A stretch of DNA of 49,083 nucleotides from Bacillus sp. FJAT-29790 (GCF_019039215.1 NZ_JAHNZZ010000001.1:2885314-2934396); one strand, 5' to 3'. Positions 24,665 through 34,027 are shown, numbered from the stretch's first letter. Numbers and translations: made by a program. Notes: generated by a model not told the origin, from the sequence alone.

Positions 24665-26284
24665 CTATTTTTTTGTGTATTCCTTTTGAACCTGTTCTCT
24701 CAATGACATTTTCAGGAATTTCCCAACTGACGTTTTTGGAATTTCTTCGAGGAATAGAATATCGTCCGGGAGCCACCATTTTGCGAATTGCGGCTTGAGG
24801 AATTCATAAAGCTCCTCTTTATCTGTTTTCCCTTTATAAGCATCCTTCAACACAACACATGCGACCGGCCGTTCCTGCCATTGTTCATGTGGTACCGCCA
24901 CAACTGCAGCCTCAAATACTGCTTCATGGGCCATTAATGCGTTTTCAATATCGACAGAGGAAATCCATTCGCCTCCGCTTTTAATTAGATCTTTTGTTCT
25001 GTCAACGATTTTCATAAATCCTTCTTCATCAATCGTGACAACATCACCTGTATAAAGCCAGCCATCACGGAATGCTTCTTCCGTCCTGTCATCCTTATAG
25101 TATTCAGAGGCAATCCATGGTCCGCGAATAGCAAACTCACCCATCTCTTTCCCATCCCAGGCCACTTCGCCATTCTTGCCGACAATTTTCATCTCAAGAC
25201 CTGGAACAAGAATTCCTTGTTTTGCTTTAATATCAAACTTTTCTTCTGCCGAAAACTCCTCCTGGTAGCTCTTTAAAGTAGAAATGACAACTAATGGACT
25301 TGTTTCTGTCATTCCATATGCATGTATAAAAGGAATGTTATGCTTTTGCTCAAAGGCTTTGATCATCCCTTTCGGTGCAGCGGAACCACCACAAAGCACC
25401 GCACGAAGGGAACTCATATCATAGGAGTTTTCATCTAGCTCCTTTAATAGACCAAGCCAAATGGTCGGTACACCGGCAGTAATCGTTATCTTTTCTGCTT
25501 GAATGAGCTCAGCCAAAAGTTTTGGTGTGAAATATGGGCCAGGCATAACTAGATTTGTGCCGAACCATACAGCAGCAAACGGCAATCCCCATGCATTCAC
25601 ATGGAACATTGGAACGACCGGCATGGCGATATCTCTCTCGCTGACACCTGCACTATCAGCCATTCCTAATGCCATGCTGTGCAAGACAATCCCTCTATGT
25701 GAATAAATGACTCCCTTCGGATTTCCGGTTGTGGCCGATGTGTAACACATGCCAGCAGGAGCATTTTCATCAAGGTCATCCGGATATTCATATTCGCCGC
25801 TCGCTTGTTCAAGCAATTTTTCATAATGGTATACAGGGGAGAGTGTTGTATCTGGTAGTTCTGGTTCGTCCGTCATAATGATATAGGCTTTGACTGTTTT
25901 TAATTCGTCTTGGCATTTCTCGATTAATGGCACAAGATCAGGATCAATTAATAACACTTTATCTTCTGCATGATTAATAATAAATGAAATATGCTGAGGG
26001 GAAAGACGAATATTGATCGTATGAAGAACAGCTCCGCTGCATGGAATCGCAAAATACGCCTCTAAATGTCGATGATGGTTCCAGGCAAGTGTTCCAACCT
26101 TATCCCCTCTCTCCACCCCGAGCCTTTGAAGGCTTTCTGCTAATTTTCGTGTCCGCTCTGCAATCTCCTTGTATGTAAATCGCTGAATTCCACTTGCTGT
26201 TCTTGAAACCACTTGTTTCTTTGGAAAAAACCTTTCCGCTCTGTTGATCATTTGCGTCATTGTCAAAGGTGTTTGCATCATCAT
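24665..26284 (-). CDS. Acyl-CoA synthetase (AMP-forming), long-chain type
   Basis: The product is 539 residues of the ANL superfamily. Motifs in order: YTSATTGNPKGVIYSH near 175 (ATP/AMP P-loop), HAYGMTETSP near 320, DGWLYTGDV near 408, KSGGEWIS near 438 and KTSVGKFLK near 522 (catalytic Lys). It activates fatty acids to acyl-CoA through an acyl-adenylate. It lies next to an enoyl-CoA hydratase, consistent with fatty-acid use. A cre-like operator sits just upstream. The chain-length preference cannot be read from sequence alone. Confidence 0.9.
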   Translation of the reverse strand: MMMQTPLTMTQMINRAERFFPKKQVVSRTASGIQRFTYKEIAERTRKLAESLQRLGVERGDKVGTLAWNHHRHLEAYFAIPCSGAVLHTINIRLSPQHISFIINHAEDKVLLIDPDLVPLIEKCQDELKTVKAYIIMTDEPELPDTTLSPVYHYEKLLEQASGEYEYPDDLDENAPAGMCYTSATTGNPKGVIYSHRGIVLHSMALGMADSAGVSERDIAMPVVPMFHVNAWGLPFAAVWFGTNLVMPGPYFTPKLLAELIQAEKITITAGVPTIWLGLLKELDENSYDMSSLRAVLCGGSAAPKGMIKAFEQKHNIPFIHAYGMTETSPLVVISTLKSYQEEFSAEEKFDIKAKQGILVPGLEMKIVGKNGEVAWDGKEMGEFAIRGPWIASEYYKDDRTEEAFRDGWLYTGDVVTIDEEGFMKIVDRTKDLIKSGGEWISSVDIENALMAHEAVFEAAVVAVPHEQWQERPVACVVLKDAYKGKTDKEELYEFLKPQFAKWWLPDDILFLEEIPKTSVGKFLKMSLREQVQKEYTKK

Positions 26285-26301
26285 ATCGATTCCCCCTTTT
26301 A

Positions 26302-26315
26302 TTAAAGCGCTTTCA
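26302..26315 (-). promoter_or_regulatory. cre-like CcpA operator upstream of the acyl-CoA ligase gene
   Basis: TGAAAGCGCTTTAA on the minus strand fits the catabolite-responsive consensus TGWAARCGYTWNCW except for one position (A instead of C). It lies about 20-30 bp before the start codon, a position that would repress transcription when preferred sugars are present. Inference from the consensus only. Confidence 0.5.
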
Positions 26316-26403
26316 TTTAAATGATTCTCTACTTTAATAAAAAGTCCTCTTTATCAACTTTATTTTTTAAAATATACTGATAAATAAAAAAAGTATTTTG
26401 GGT

Positions 26404-26456
26404 TATCCGTAAAAGTAAACACTATTTCCGTAAAAATTTCATTTTATCCGTAAACC
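26404..26456. repeat. Short tandem array, ~20.5-bp units (TATCCGTAAAA type)
   Basis: Three units start at 26404, 26424 and 26445 (20 and 21 bp apart) with core T(A/T)TCCGTAAA. It lies between the hemZ 3' end and the start of the acyl-CoA ligase gene. Confidence 0.75.
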
Positions 26457-26468
26457 CAATCATTAAAC

Positions 26469-26497
26469 AAAAATCCCCGCCTACTCGGCGTGGGATT
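26469..26497 (-). terminator. Terminator overlapping the hemZ stop
   Basis: On the minus strand AATCCCACGCC pairs with GGCGGGGATT, followed by TTTTGTTT. Confidence 0.8.
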
Positions 26498-28004
26498 CTT
26501 GTTTATCAAATAACTCACTTAAAATTCTCAGCTTCTCTTCTGTATATTTTTCAAAGCTGTCATTATACGATTTTGGATCTTTCGGATTGGCAAAGTGGGT
26601 GATCTTCCCTGTAATTGGATGCAGAAATTTACTTGCCGCACCACAGCCAAGTCCGATAATGGTCTGCTGTTCTTCCATAATCATAATATTGTAGATACTT
26701 TCTTGATTAGGGCGTGCGTAACCAACATTCTCTAGATTGCCAAGGATGTTCTTTTGCCGGTAAAGATAGTAAGGGGCATATTGATGCTCCTTCGTCCAGT
26801 TTTCAGCCATTTCCATCATGCTTTCAATTTCTTCTCTGCCGGCTACTTTATATTTGTCTTTATTCTTCGTCATTTCAGATGCCCGTTTGAAGGAAAGCGT
26901 GTGAACAGTTAGTGATTCGGGCATGAGCTTTTCTGTTTCATTTAGCGTATGTGAAAACTCGGGTACTCCCTCACCAGGCAAGCCGATAATTAAGTCCATA
27001 TTGATATTATTCATGCCCATGTTTCTGGAAAGGTGGAATTTATCAATCGTTTCTTCAACTGTATGGTGTCTCCCAATCGCTTTTAACGTTTCTTGGATAT
27101 AAGATTGCGGGTTGATGCTAATGCGGTCAATTTTCCACTTTTTCAAAACCTTGAGCTTTTCCAGTGTAATTGTATCCGGTCTGCCTGCCTCTACAGTGAT
27201 CTCACGGATGTTTTCTACATTGGGGAAAGATGCGTACATTTCTTCATAAAGCATGTCCATTTCTTCCGCTGTAATGCTTGTTGGCGTTCCGCCTCCGTAA
27301 TAAACGGTCGTAATTTTTACATTATTCTCTTTCAGCCATGCGCCGATATGACGGATTTCGTAGTGAAGCCCGCCAAGGAAAGAATCCACCGACCCTTGCC
27401 GGCCGTTAATGGCATATGCCGGAAATGTGCAATATGCACATTTCGTCGGGCAAAACGGAATTCCGATGTAAATACTGACTTCATTTTGAAGTTCATATAG
27501 GTCTGGAACGACAGTAAGCTGGCGGTCAACAATTTGCTGCATAAGCTGAATTTTATCATCCGTAATTAAGTAATCTTCTTTTAATTGGAGATGTGCAGCA
27601 GCCTGTGGCGTTTTCTCCTGCATATGGCGGTGCAGCAGTTTTGTTGGGCGAATTCCGGTTAGGATGCCCCATTTTTGCGTTATGCCCGTCCAGTCTTGAA
27701 GAACTTTCAAGTATACATGAGAAACGGCATTTTTGATTTGTTTAAACTGTTCTTTTTCTGAATCAGCAGCGATAAATGTATTTTCATAGTACGCTGACTT
27801 TTCATTGCCATTTATGTCAGATAATAAAGCCTTCACACGAACAGACTTATCCGTTTCCAATTGAAAAACAATCTTTAAATCAGCATGATTCTGAGACTGC
27901 AATGACACTTCACATTCCTCAAAAAAAAGATTCCCTATCAACCGCAGCGGTCGATGAAATCGGTCATCCTGTAAACCAATAATTGATATTTGCAATGTAA
28001 TCAC
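26481..28004 (-). CDS. hemZ: Oxygen-independent coproporphyrinogen III oxidase-like HemZ
   Basis: The product is 507 residues. The radical-SAM cluster motif is GIPFCPTKCAYCTFPAYA (CxxxCxxC), near residue 178. The SAM-binding glycine motif is YYGGGTPTS near 238. A family-typical N-terminal domain of about 160 residues precedes the barrel. HemZ is the second, HemN-like enzyme of bacilli for anaerobic heme synthesis. The length fits B. subtilis HemZ (about 501). Confidence 0.93.
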   Translation of the reverse strand: MITLQISIIGLQDDRFHRPLRLIGNLFFEECEVSLQSQNHADLKIVFQLETDKSVRVKALLSDINGNEKSAYYENTFIAADSEKEQFKQIKNAVSHVYLKVLQDWTGITQKWGILTGIRPTKLLHRHMQEKTPQAAAHLQLKEDYLITDDKIQLMQQIVDRQLTVVPDLYELQNEVSIYIGIPFCPTKCAYCTFPAYAINGRQGSVDSFLGGLHYEIRHIGAWLKENNVKITTVYYGGGTPTSITAEEMDMLYEEMYASFPNVENIREITVEAGRPDTITLEKLKVLKKWKIDRISINPQSYIQETLKAIGRHHTVEETIDKFHLSRNMGMNNINMDLIIGLPGEGVPEFSHTLNETEKLMPESLTVHTLSFKRASEMTKNKDKYKVAGREEIESMMEMAENWTKEHQYAPYYLYRQKNILGNLENVGYARPNQESIYNIMIMEEQQTIIGLGCGAASKFLHPITGKITHFANPKDPKSYNDSFEKYTEEKLRILSELFDKQESHAE

Positions 28005-28023
28005 CTTTTATAAAAAATGTAAA

Positions 28024-28056
28024 ACTACCATCGAAATCTATCTTGATGGTAGTCTC
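28024..28056 (-). other. Hairpin in the yhaX-hemZ gap
   Basis: ACTACCATC and GATGGTAGT flank a 12-nt loop, just upstream of hemZ on its strand. It could be part of the hemZ leader or a weak terminator for transcripts from yhaX; its role is not clear. Confidence 0.4.
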
Positions 28057-28176
28057 AATTGACATTATTTTAAGCTTCTTTAAGTGTACAGAAGTGCATA
28101 ATTAAGGTCAATAGATTCTGGAAGTCGAAAGCGGGAATAGAAAACCGGCAAATTAGCCGATTGCTTTTTGAATATT

Positions 28177-28210
28177 AAAAAAGAGTCGTCCCTATGAGAC
28201 CAACTCTTTT
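28177..28210 (-). terminator. Terminator after yhaX
   Basis: On the minus strand AAAAGAGT pairs with ACTCTTTTTT around an 18-nt loop (GGTCTCATAGGGAC). Confidence 0.8.
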
Positions 28211-28224
28211 CAGCATCAAAAATA

Positions 28225-29091
28225 TTATTTTAATAAGTTCATTTTTCTTAAAAATTCAATCGGGTGCTGTTTTCGAAAATGCTCTTTCACCATGTAAGTG
28301 ACCCCATGATCATTATTAGGACGTGTCACCCAGTCGGCTGCCTTCTTTACTTCCACTGGTGCATTCCCCATGGCGACACCAAGACCAGCGGCTTCAATCA
28401 TTTCTATGTCATCTAAGCCATCACCAATAACGACCATTTCATTGCGGGAGATTCCTAAATGTTCGCCAAGATACAATAGTCCATTTAATTTTGAAACGCC
28501 GGCAGGCATAATATCCAACCGCAGATCGTTTAGTTGAATCGAATCTATGTCTTCGAACATTCCTTGTATCGCTGCCTTCGCATCTTGAAGATCCGTTTTA
28601 TTTTCAAAATATATTTCGATTTTTGGAGGTGTAACAGGTTCCTCGAGAATCGTGTCACTTAAAGAATCGACAAATTGCTGAGGGTAGAAAATGGGATCCC
28701 CCGATGTAAAGACGGTACGCGCCAACATATTATGGTTAAGCTTTGACTTATTGGCGATCGAATATTTCTCATGTACCAATCTGATTTGGCAAGGGAAACC
28801 CTCGAGTAAACGGACAATTTCATACGTAACATCCTCGGAAATGCGTTTAACAAAAATGGGCTTTTCTTGTGAGCTGGAAATATAAGCTCCTCTATGTGCA
28901 ACAAGCAATGAGTTTAATTTTAATGCTTTCGCCACTTTTCTAGCGGAGGGAAAGCTTCTTGCAGTCACCAATGTCACATAAATCCCTTTATGCAGGACAT
29001 ATTCAACTGCTTCTTTTGTTGATTTATGAATTCTTCCATTTGATTGAAGAAGAGTATCATCAATATTTAATGCAAGCAGACGGTAGATCAT
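28225..29091 (-). CDS. yhaX: HAD-IIB (Cof-type) phosphatase-like protein YhaX
   Basis: The product is 288 residues from MIYRLLALNIDD, the same length as B. subtilis YhaX. AGGGGGC lies upstream of the chosen ATG; a longer frame has no ribosome site. Motif I reads LALNIDDTLL, so the position normally held by the nucleophilic Asp is Asn. Motif II (VTLVTARS), motif III Lys (GVSKLNGLLYL) and motif IV (VIGDGLDDIEMIEAAG) are intact. The Cof cap region lies between about 90 and 195. With Asn at the nucleophile, normal phosphatase activity is doubtful. Confidence 0.88.
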   Translation of the reverse strand: MIYRLLALNIDDTLLQSNGRIHKSTKEAVEYVLHKGIYVTLVTARSFPSARKVAKALKLNSLLVAHRGAYISSSQEKPIFVKRISEDVTYEIVRLLEGFPCQIRLVHEKYSIANKSKLNHNMLARTVFTSGDPIFYPQQFVDSLSDTILEEPVTPPKIEIYFENKTDLQDAKAAIQGMFEDIDSIQLNDLRLDIMPAGVSKLNGLLYLGEHLGISRNEMVVIGDGLDDIEMIEAAGLGVAMGNAPVEVKKAADWVTRPNNDHGVTYMVKEHFRKQHPIEFLRKMNLLK

Positions 29092-29198
29092 ATTATTGCC
29101 CCCTATTCCTGGTGTAAATGCCCCTATTACACTTTTATGAATGGATGAAAAGGAATAGAACAATACATGGACAATGTTGATTTTTTATTTATACAGAA

Positions 29199-29235
29199 AC
29201 AAACCGCTCCCGAATTTTCGGAAAGCGGTTTGTTT
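29199..29235. terminator. Terminator-like hairpin upstream of yhaX
   Basis: AACAAACCGCT pairs with AAGCGGTTTGTT. It follows a T-rich run at 29180-29188, so on the minus strand it would end transcripts arriving from yheA. Confidence 0.65.
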
Positions 29236-29239
29236 GATT

Positions 29240-29367
29240 GGCTGTTTTCGTAAAATTTGTTGCAATTTAACCAAAAAGAGGTGTAGTTGATTTCCGCTCC
29301 AGGACGCTCGCTCCAATCAACTTTATACAATACTTATTTAAAAACAACAATCATTTAGAAAACAGCC
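29240..29367. repeat. MITE-like element, copy B1 (short)
   Basis: The ends are GGCTGTTTTCGTAAAATTTG and the inverse TTAGAAAACAGCC. The core includes GTTGATTTCCGCTCCAGGACGCTCGCTCCAATCAAC. At 128 bp it is shorter than the related copies at 31052, 42725 and 48886. No coding capacity. Confidence 0.75.
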
Positions 29368-29390
29368 TTACAATTACACCATCGGGACAA

Positions 29391-29741
29391 TTACCCCATT
29401 GTGCCATACAGTTCTTCAAGTGGTTTCATAATAATTTTATTCATTTCGGCAATGATCATGCTCATTCTTTGTTCTGCATCCATCAATCTTGAAATTTTCG
29501 GATTCTGTTGAACAAGTGCTACTGTTTTTTGAGCCTGTTCTATTTCCTGCTGAGAAATGTTTTCGCCCATCATTTGTTTTTGCTGTAAGTCCATTTGAAT
29601 ATGACGGAAGTTTTCAAACATTTCTTTTGCAGATGGATCTGCATTCACTTCATCATAGGCTTGTTTTAAATTACTGTACTCAACACTTTGCCTAACTGCC
29701 TTTTCAAGATCGTAGGCTGAATCATATAAATTTACTGCCAC
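29391..29741 (-). CDS. yheA: YlbF/YmcA family protein YheA
   Basis: The product is 116 residues, all-helical and rich in Gln, Glu and Met (NFRHIQMDLQQKQMMGENIS). Members of the YlbF/YmcA family form complexes affecting competence, biofilm and sporulation; YheA itself has no assigned role. Length and order (yheA before yheB) match B. subtilis. Confidence 0.85.
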   Translation of the reverse strand: MAVNLYDSAYDLEKAVRQSVEYSNLKQAYDEVNADPSAKEMFENFRHIQMDLQQKQMMGENISQQEIEQAQKTVALVQQNPKISRLMDAEQRMSMIIAEMNKIIMKPLEELYGTMG

Positions 29742-29876
29742 TATTTACACTCCATTCTAGAGATGAGAGGGGGAATACCATACCCTTTTCAAAAACTGGG
29801 TTCTCATCCTCATAAAATTGTTTTTTAAATCACTCTACTATAACAAACTATGTTCGTAAAAGCGATAAGTGACCAT

Positions 29877-31016
29877 TTACTTCATGAAAATTGCAATGAA
29901 TCCTTGAAAAAGACCGATAATCCCGCCGAGGAGAGCTCCTAAAAAAGTGATCATCTTTAATTCGCTATTTACGATGGAAAGAATCATTTCCTCCAATCGG
30001 ACAACGGAAAAAGTCTCCACTTGCTGACGAACAATTTCTTGCAGCCGAAGCTTTTCCATTACGGTATCCATTCGGGTTGATAGCCAATTACCTAAAAGGT
30101 TCACACCTTTTTCCGCTATTTTTCCAATGATTTCTGTTCGGTAAGCGGCCGTTAATTGTGCTAACGGTGTTTCGAAAAATGACTCCAAGTTTATTACTTT
30201 ACCTGCATAGTCCTTTATCATGGAGAGAATATTTTCTTTATCAAATTGCTCTTCGATCTTTTCTGCGTCCCATTCAAGAATTTTATCCCATTCTTTTTTT
30301 AACAGTGTTGTCACAATATCCGCTGTCCCCTCATTTTCTAGGAACTTAATAATTTCCGGCTGAATTTTATCGGTAAGGTTGATGTTGCCCATAAACATTT
30401 GCATCATATTCCCAAGCACACCGCTTCGTCCCTTGATAAAATCATCGGCCATAGTCTGAATCCGTTGCTTCCCTTCGATACTCGAAAAATAATCGATTCC
30501 TTTTTGAAGAATAAAACCGCTAATCAGCGGGAGCTTTGAGTCGAATTTTTCAAGCATATTCTGTGAAATAATCATTTTTAATGGTTTATTTCGATATTTC
30601 TCCATTAAACTTTCATATTTTTCTTCGATAAATTGATCGAGCCGCTTTTCTACTTTTGCTTGTCCATCCGGTATCCCTAATGTATCAAGCAATTCAGAAG
30701 GAGTCTTTTCCGTACGTATGAAATTCTCCATTTCCTTTTGAACTAAACTAATCATTTCATTTTGAAAGCTTTCATTTAAAAATTTCCTCTGAATGCTTTC
30801 AGGAGTCAAAAGATGATTAATAACCATCTTCCCCATTTGTTCGGCAAGCTCATCTCGCCGTTTCGGAATTAAGCCTGGAGTAAAAGGAACTCTCCACTTT
30901 CCAATATATAAAGTGTTATATGGCCTGAAGAGCATTTTAATCGCAAGGTAGTTTGTGAATCCACCAATTACAGCTCCGAGTACGACCATCGTCAATACAG
31001 TCATTGCAATATTCAT
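29877..31016 (-). CDS. yheB: DUF445 family membrane protein YheB
   Basis: The product is 379 residues. There is an N-terminal hydrophobic segment (about 3-22), a conserved GGFTNYLAIKMLFRPY motif, a long helical middle with charged repeats, and a C-terminal hydrophobic hairpin (FLGALLGGIIGLFQGFIAIF). This is the DUF445 layout; the molecular function is unknown. In B. subtilis it sits next to yheA and near the coat-associated yheC/D genes, as here. Confidence 0.88.
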   Translation of the reverse strand: MNIAMTVLTMVVLGAVIGGFTNYLAIKMLFRPYNTLYIGKWRVPFTPGLIPKRRDELAEQMGKMVINHLLTPESIQRKFLNESFQNEMISLVQKEMENFIRTEKTPSELLDTLGIPDGQAKVEKRLDQFIEEKYESLMEKYRNKPLKMIISQNMLEKFDSKLPLISGFILQKGIDYFSSIEGKQRIQTMADDFIKGRSGVLGNMMQMFMGNINLTDKIQPEIIKFLENEGTADIVTTLLKKEWDKILEWDAEKIEEQFDKENILSMIKDYAGKVINLESFFETPLAQLTAAYRTEIIGKIAEKGVNLLGNWLSTRMDTVMEKLRLQEIVRQQVETFSVVRLEEMILSIVNSELKMITFLGALLGGIIGLFQGFIAIFMK

Positions 31017-31051
31017 CTTATTAACATCAACCTTCCATCTTCTTATAAGAA

Positions 31052-31220
31052 GGCCCTTTTCGTATATTGATGTATGCCTTCAAAGTTTGCCCGTTGATTT
31101 CCGCTACGGGCACTTGCTTTCCGCGTGGAGGGACGGGAGTCAAATGCCCTTCGCTCCAATCAACTCAGATAGTCAAATTAAAAATACACTAATAAAGCAA
31201 CAAACTTTACGAAAATAGCC
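31052..31220. repeat. MITE-like element, copy B2
   Basis: The right end is AACAAACTTTACGAAAATAGCC; the left end (GGCCCTTTTCGTATATTGATG) is more diverged. The core AAAGTTTGCCCGTTGATTTCCGCTACGGGCAC, followed by CTTTCCGCGTGGAGGGACGGGAGTC, is shared with copies B3 and B4. It occupies the yheB-yheD intergenic region, where no gene is seen. Confidence 0.75.
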
Positions 31221-31337
31221 TATAGGAAAAAGCTTTGGTGCACCATTTTATTGATAGTTACATACGATACCTTATCAGCTTTTGCCTATTTTTTCATTAT
31301 ATAGGCATAAACACAGACGAGCAAATGAGGAATACTC

Positions 31338-32717
31338 ATGACTGTTTCATTACTGCCTATTACGATTGTTCCGATAAAAATGTTTCAATCAAATGAATAT
31401 CGGATTCAAATAAGCCATTCACTCCTCAAATACTGGAATATTGATATAGATCGGCCCCTTATCATAACAATTGGCATAAATCGGGTGGAGGCGATCATTG
31501 AAGGGGCGGCCATCATGAAAGAGGAAATTAAATTAAGTGAAAATATTTTCCAAGAATTCTCACTTCCCATTCAGGAAAACCGTCTTCTGGCCAGCTACTC
31601 AAATAAAGATTCTACTGTCACATTCGGGCCGATTATTGGATTATTGACAGAGTTAAATGACCAAGAGGAAGGACCAGATTTCCGGTCTGTTCATACATTT
31701 TGCGAAGAATTACATGACATGATTTCAAATATAGGCGGATTTTTCTTCGTGTTTCAATTAAAAGATTGGACTGAAGGAAAGCTAAATGGCTTTTGTTTTC
31801 AAAATGAGCAGTGGCAAAAAACACCTGTCCCTCTGCCCGATGTTATTTATAATCGTATACACTCACGCAAACTTGAAGCAAGCCCATCCTTCCAAAAGTT
31901 CAAAACCGATATTGCCAGCTGGAATATCCCCATTTTCAACGATCAATTTTTATCGAAAGAAAAAGTCCATCAATATTTATATTCAGAAGAGCATATGCAA
32001 CCATATCTACCGGAAACTGTAGCGATAACAGAAGCAGACTTTCAGATGATGATAAAAAAATACCCATCCCTTTATATAAAACCGATCCATGGAAGCCAGG
32101 GCCGGAATATCATACGGATTTCAAAGATAAATAAAAAACTGCTGGCGGAGATGTCAACAGGAATGGGGGAAGAAAACACCCGTCTATTTGACGACTATAC
32201 TCGATTTTATCAGTGGTTTAAGCCCTATCTTAAAAATAGAACCTTTCTAGCTCAAGCATCTATTCCTTTAATGACTTACAAAAACAGGCCGCTTGATTTT
32301 CGAATCCTTTGCCATAAAAACTTTCGGGATTCCTGGAAAGCAACTTCTGCCATTGCACGAATTTCAGCCGATCAGCAATTCGTTTCAAATATTGCGAGAG
32401 GCGGAGAAATGATGAAGCCGTTTAACATCCTTGCCATTTTGTCCAATCGGAATACGGCCATTCAGCAGCTTGCATTAATGAAAGAACTTGCTGTCGAAGT
32501 CGCTTCCATTATTAGCCAACGAGCAGAGGGTTTAATTGGAGAATTAGGAATTGATATCGGAGTAGATCAAAATGGAAAACTGTGGATTATCGAAGTGAAC
32601 GCCAAGCCTTCCAAGAACTTTGAAGGTCAAGATAAGAAAATCCGCCCATCAGCAAAAGCACTTATCGAATACTGTACGTTCTTAGCCTTTTCGAACGTAA
32701 CAATAAAGGAGGAATGA
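31338..32717 (+). CDS. yheD: YheC/YheD-type ATP-grasp coat-associated protein
   Basis: The product is 459 residues (B. subtilis YheD is about 453). An N-terminal beta-rich domain (about 1-110) precedes an ATP-grasp fold: YIKPIHGSQGRNIIRI near 250 (nucleotide Lys and glycine loop), PLDFRILCHK near 320 and GELGIDIGVDQNGKLWIIEVNAKPSK near 408 (metal ligands). In B. subtilis these are endospore coat-associated proteins; the ligation substrate is unknown. It is the first of four tandem paralogs, 3 bp upstream of the next. Confidence 0.88.
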   Translation: MTVSLLPITIVPIKMFQSNEYRIQISHSLLKYWNIDIDRPLIITIGINRVEAIIEGAAIMKEEIKLSENIFQEFSLPIQENRLLASYSNKDSTVTFGPIIGLLTELNDQEEGPDFRSVHTFCEELHDMISNIGGFFFVFQLKDWTEGKLNGFCFQNEQWQKTPVPLPDVIYNRIHSRKLEASPSFQKFKTDIASWNIPIFNDQFLSKEKVHQYLYSEEHMQPYLPETVAITEADFQMMIKKYPSLYIKPIHGSQGRNIIRISKINKKLLAEMSTGMGEENTRLFDDYTRFYQWFKPYLKNRTFLAQASIPLMTYKNRPLDFRILCHKNFRDSWKATSAIARISADQQFVSNIARGGEMMKPFNILAILSNRNTAIQQLALMKELAVEVASIISQRAEGLIGELGIDIGVDQNGKLWIIEVNAKPSKNFEGQDKKIRPSAKALIEYCTFLAFSNVTIKEE

Positions 32718-32720
32718 AAA

Positions 32721-33809
32721 ATGCTTTCATTCGGATTAATGACTTTAAATAAAAATAATGAACAAACCTATTTTTTCGAATTAGCGAGACGTGCGCATCA
32801 TTTCGGAATCGAATGCTTCCGCTTCATCCCTTCGCTTATTAACCCGAGTACCGAGAAGGTGAACGGAGATCGATTCAACCCGATAACAAGTGAATGGGAG
32901 CCTAGTGAGTTTCCCATTCCAGATGTCCTCTATGACCGCTGTTTTTACGGAGAAGACACACATTCTAAACAATGTATGGCGATCGTGAAATGGCTGAAAA
33001 CGAGAAATGATATTACGTTTTTAGGCTATGGCCTCCCAAACAAATTAGAATTATATGAAGCACTTCAGCATTCTAATTTAGCCCCCTATTTACCGAAATC
33101 AAAACCTCTCACTTCCGGTGAAAGCCTAATACAGGAGCTTGTTGCGAGAGAGCCTGTTGTCATTAAACCTGTAAACGGCTCACAAGGGCATGGCATTTAT
33201 TATTTAGAAAAGGCCGGCAAGGAATTAATTGTTCGAACAGATAAACGCGACAAACAAATTACCCGGACATTTACCAATATCCCTGATGTAATTTCTTGGC
33301 TTAATCAGCTCATCGAAAAAAGAAGCTACCTCATTCAGCCCTATTTTGAACTTACAAATAGAAGCAATCATCCATTTGACATTAGAACTTTGCTGCAAAA
33401 GGAGGAAAACGGAATCTGGACAGAAATCGGCAAAGGCATTCGCACAGGTAAAGAAGGTGGGATCATTTCGAATGTAAGTGCAGGTGGAACGATTACAACT
33501 TTCGATTCTTGGCTGAATTCCCTGCCTTCTTCCCAAAGAGAATTTCTTCATTCCGAAATCAAAGATATTTTGAAGAGCATCCCTAAAATTGCAGAACAGG
33601 AATTTCCGCCTTTATTTGAGTTAGGTGTAGATATTGGAGTGGCCAAAAATGGAAGTGTTTGGATTCTTGACATTAATTCAAAACCCGGGAGAAAAGTTGT
33701 GTTAGAAACACAGCCTGAACTTAGTGAAAAGATCTATACAGCTCCCCTTCATTTTGCAAAAGCTATAACGAATTCTGAGGAAAAAGTTCAGCACTTTAGC
33801 AGACGCTAA
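32721..33809 (+). CDS. yheC: YheC-type ATP-grasp coat-associated protein
   Basis: The product is 362 residues, the size of B. subtilis YheC. It lacks the beta-rich N-terminal domain of YheD and begins directly with SFGLMTLNKNNEQTYFFELA. ATP-grasp motifs: VIKPVNGSQGHGIYYLEK near 152, HPFDIRTLLQKEE near 220 and LGVDIGVAKNGSVWILDINSKPG near 303. AAAGGAGGA precedes the start, which is 3 bp after the previous stop, so the pair is an operon. Confidence 0.88.
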   Translation: MLSFGLMTLNKNNEQTYFFELARRAHHFGIECFRFIPSLINPSTEKVNGDRFNPITSEWEPSEFPIPDVLYDRCFYGEDTHSKQCMAIVKWLKTRNDITFLGYGLPNKLELYEALQHSNLAPYLPKSKPLTSGESLIQELVAREPVVIKPVNGSQGHGIYYLEKAGKELIVRTDKRDKQITRTFTNIPDVISWLNQLIEKRSYLIQPYFELTNRSNHPFDIRTLLQKEENGIWTEIGKGIRTGKEGGIISNVSAGGTITTFDSWLNSLPSSQREFLHSEIKDILKSIPKIAEQEFPPLFELGVDIGVAKNGSVWILDINSKPGRKVVLETQPELSEKIYTAPLHFAKAITNSEEKVQHFSRR

Positions 33810-33822
33810 TATCCTGAACATA

Positions 33823-34014
33823 AATCAAATTCGCTTTGCGTATTTGCGCCAAGATATTTACCTTAGCTTGCTCGATAAATTCCTTTAAAAAATCGAAAGG
33901 CTCGCCGGAGGCTTATCTATATTCAGCCGGGGTTTAAACCCCTGCTAAATTGGATACCTGTTTGCATTATCTCACCACTTATAGAAGTGTAAGACTTCTG
34001 CTGAATAAATTAAA
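33823..34014 (+). repeat. Dispersed multi-hairpin element, copy A3
   Basis: This is a full-length copy (AATCAAATTCGC to TTCTGCTGAATAAATTAAAA), inserted between the second and third ATP-grasp genes. Its right edge runs into the AAAGGAG ribosome site of the third gene, so it splits the tandem cluster and forms the leader of its second half. Confidence 0.85.
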
Positions 34015-34027
34015 AGGAGACGTTCAA

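Noticed and set aside
24543..24779. Longer N-terminus for the enoyl-CoA hydratase
   Set aside because: It has no ribosome site and overlaps the acyl-CoA ligase gene; the TTG at 24542 has GAGGAGG at good spacing.
33950..34027. Longer N-terminus for the third ATP-grasp protein
   Set aside because: The extension is encoded inside element A3, and the AAAGGAG site lies after it; the start at 34028 fits the family.
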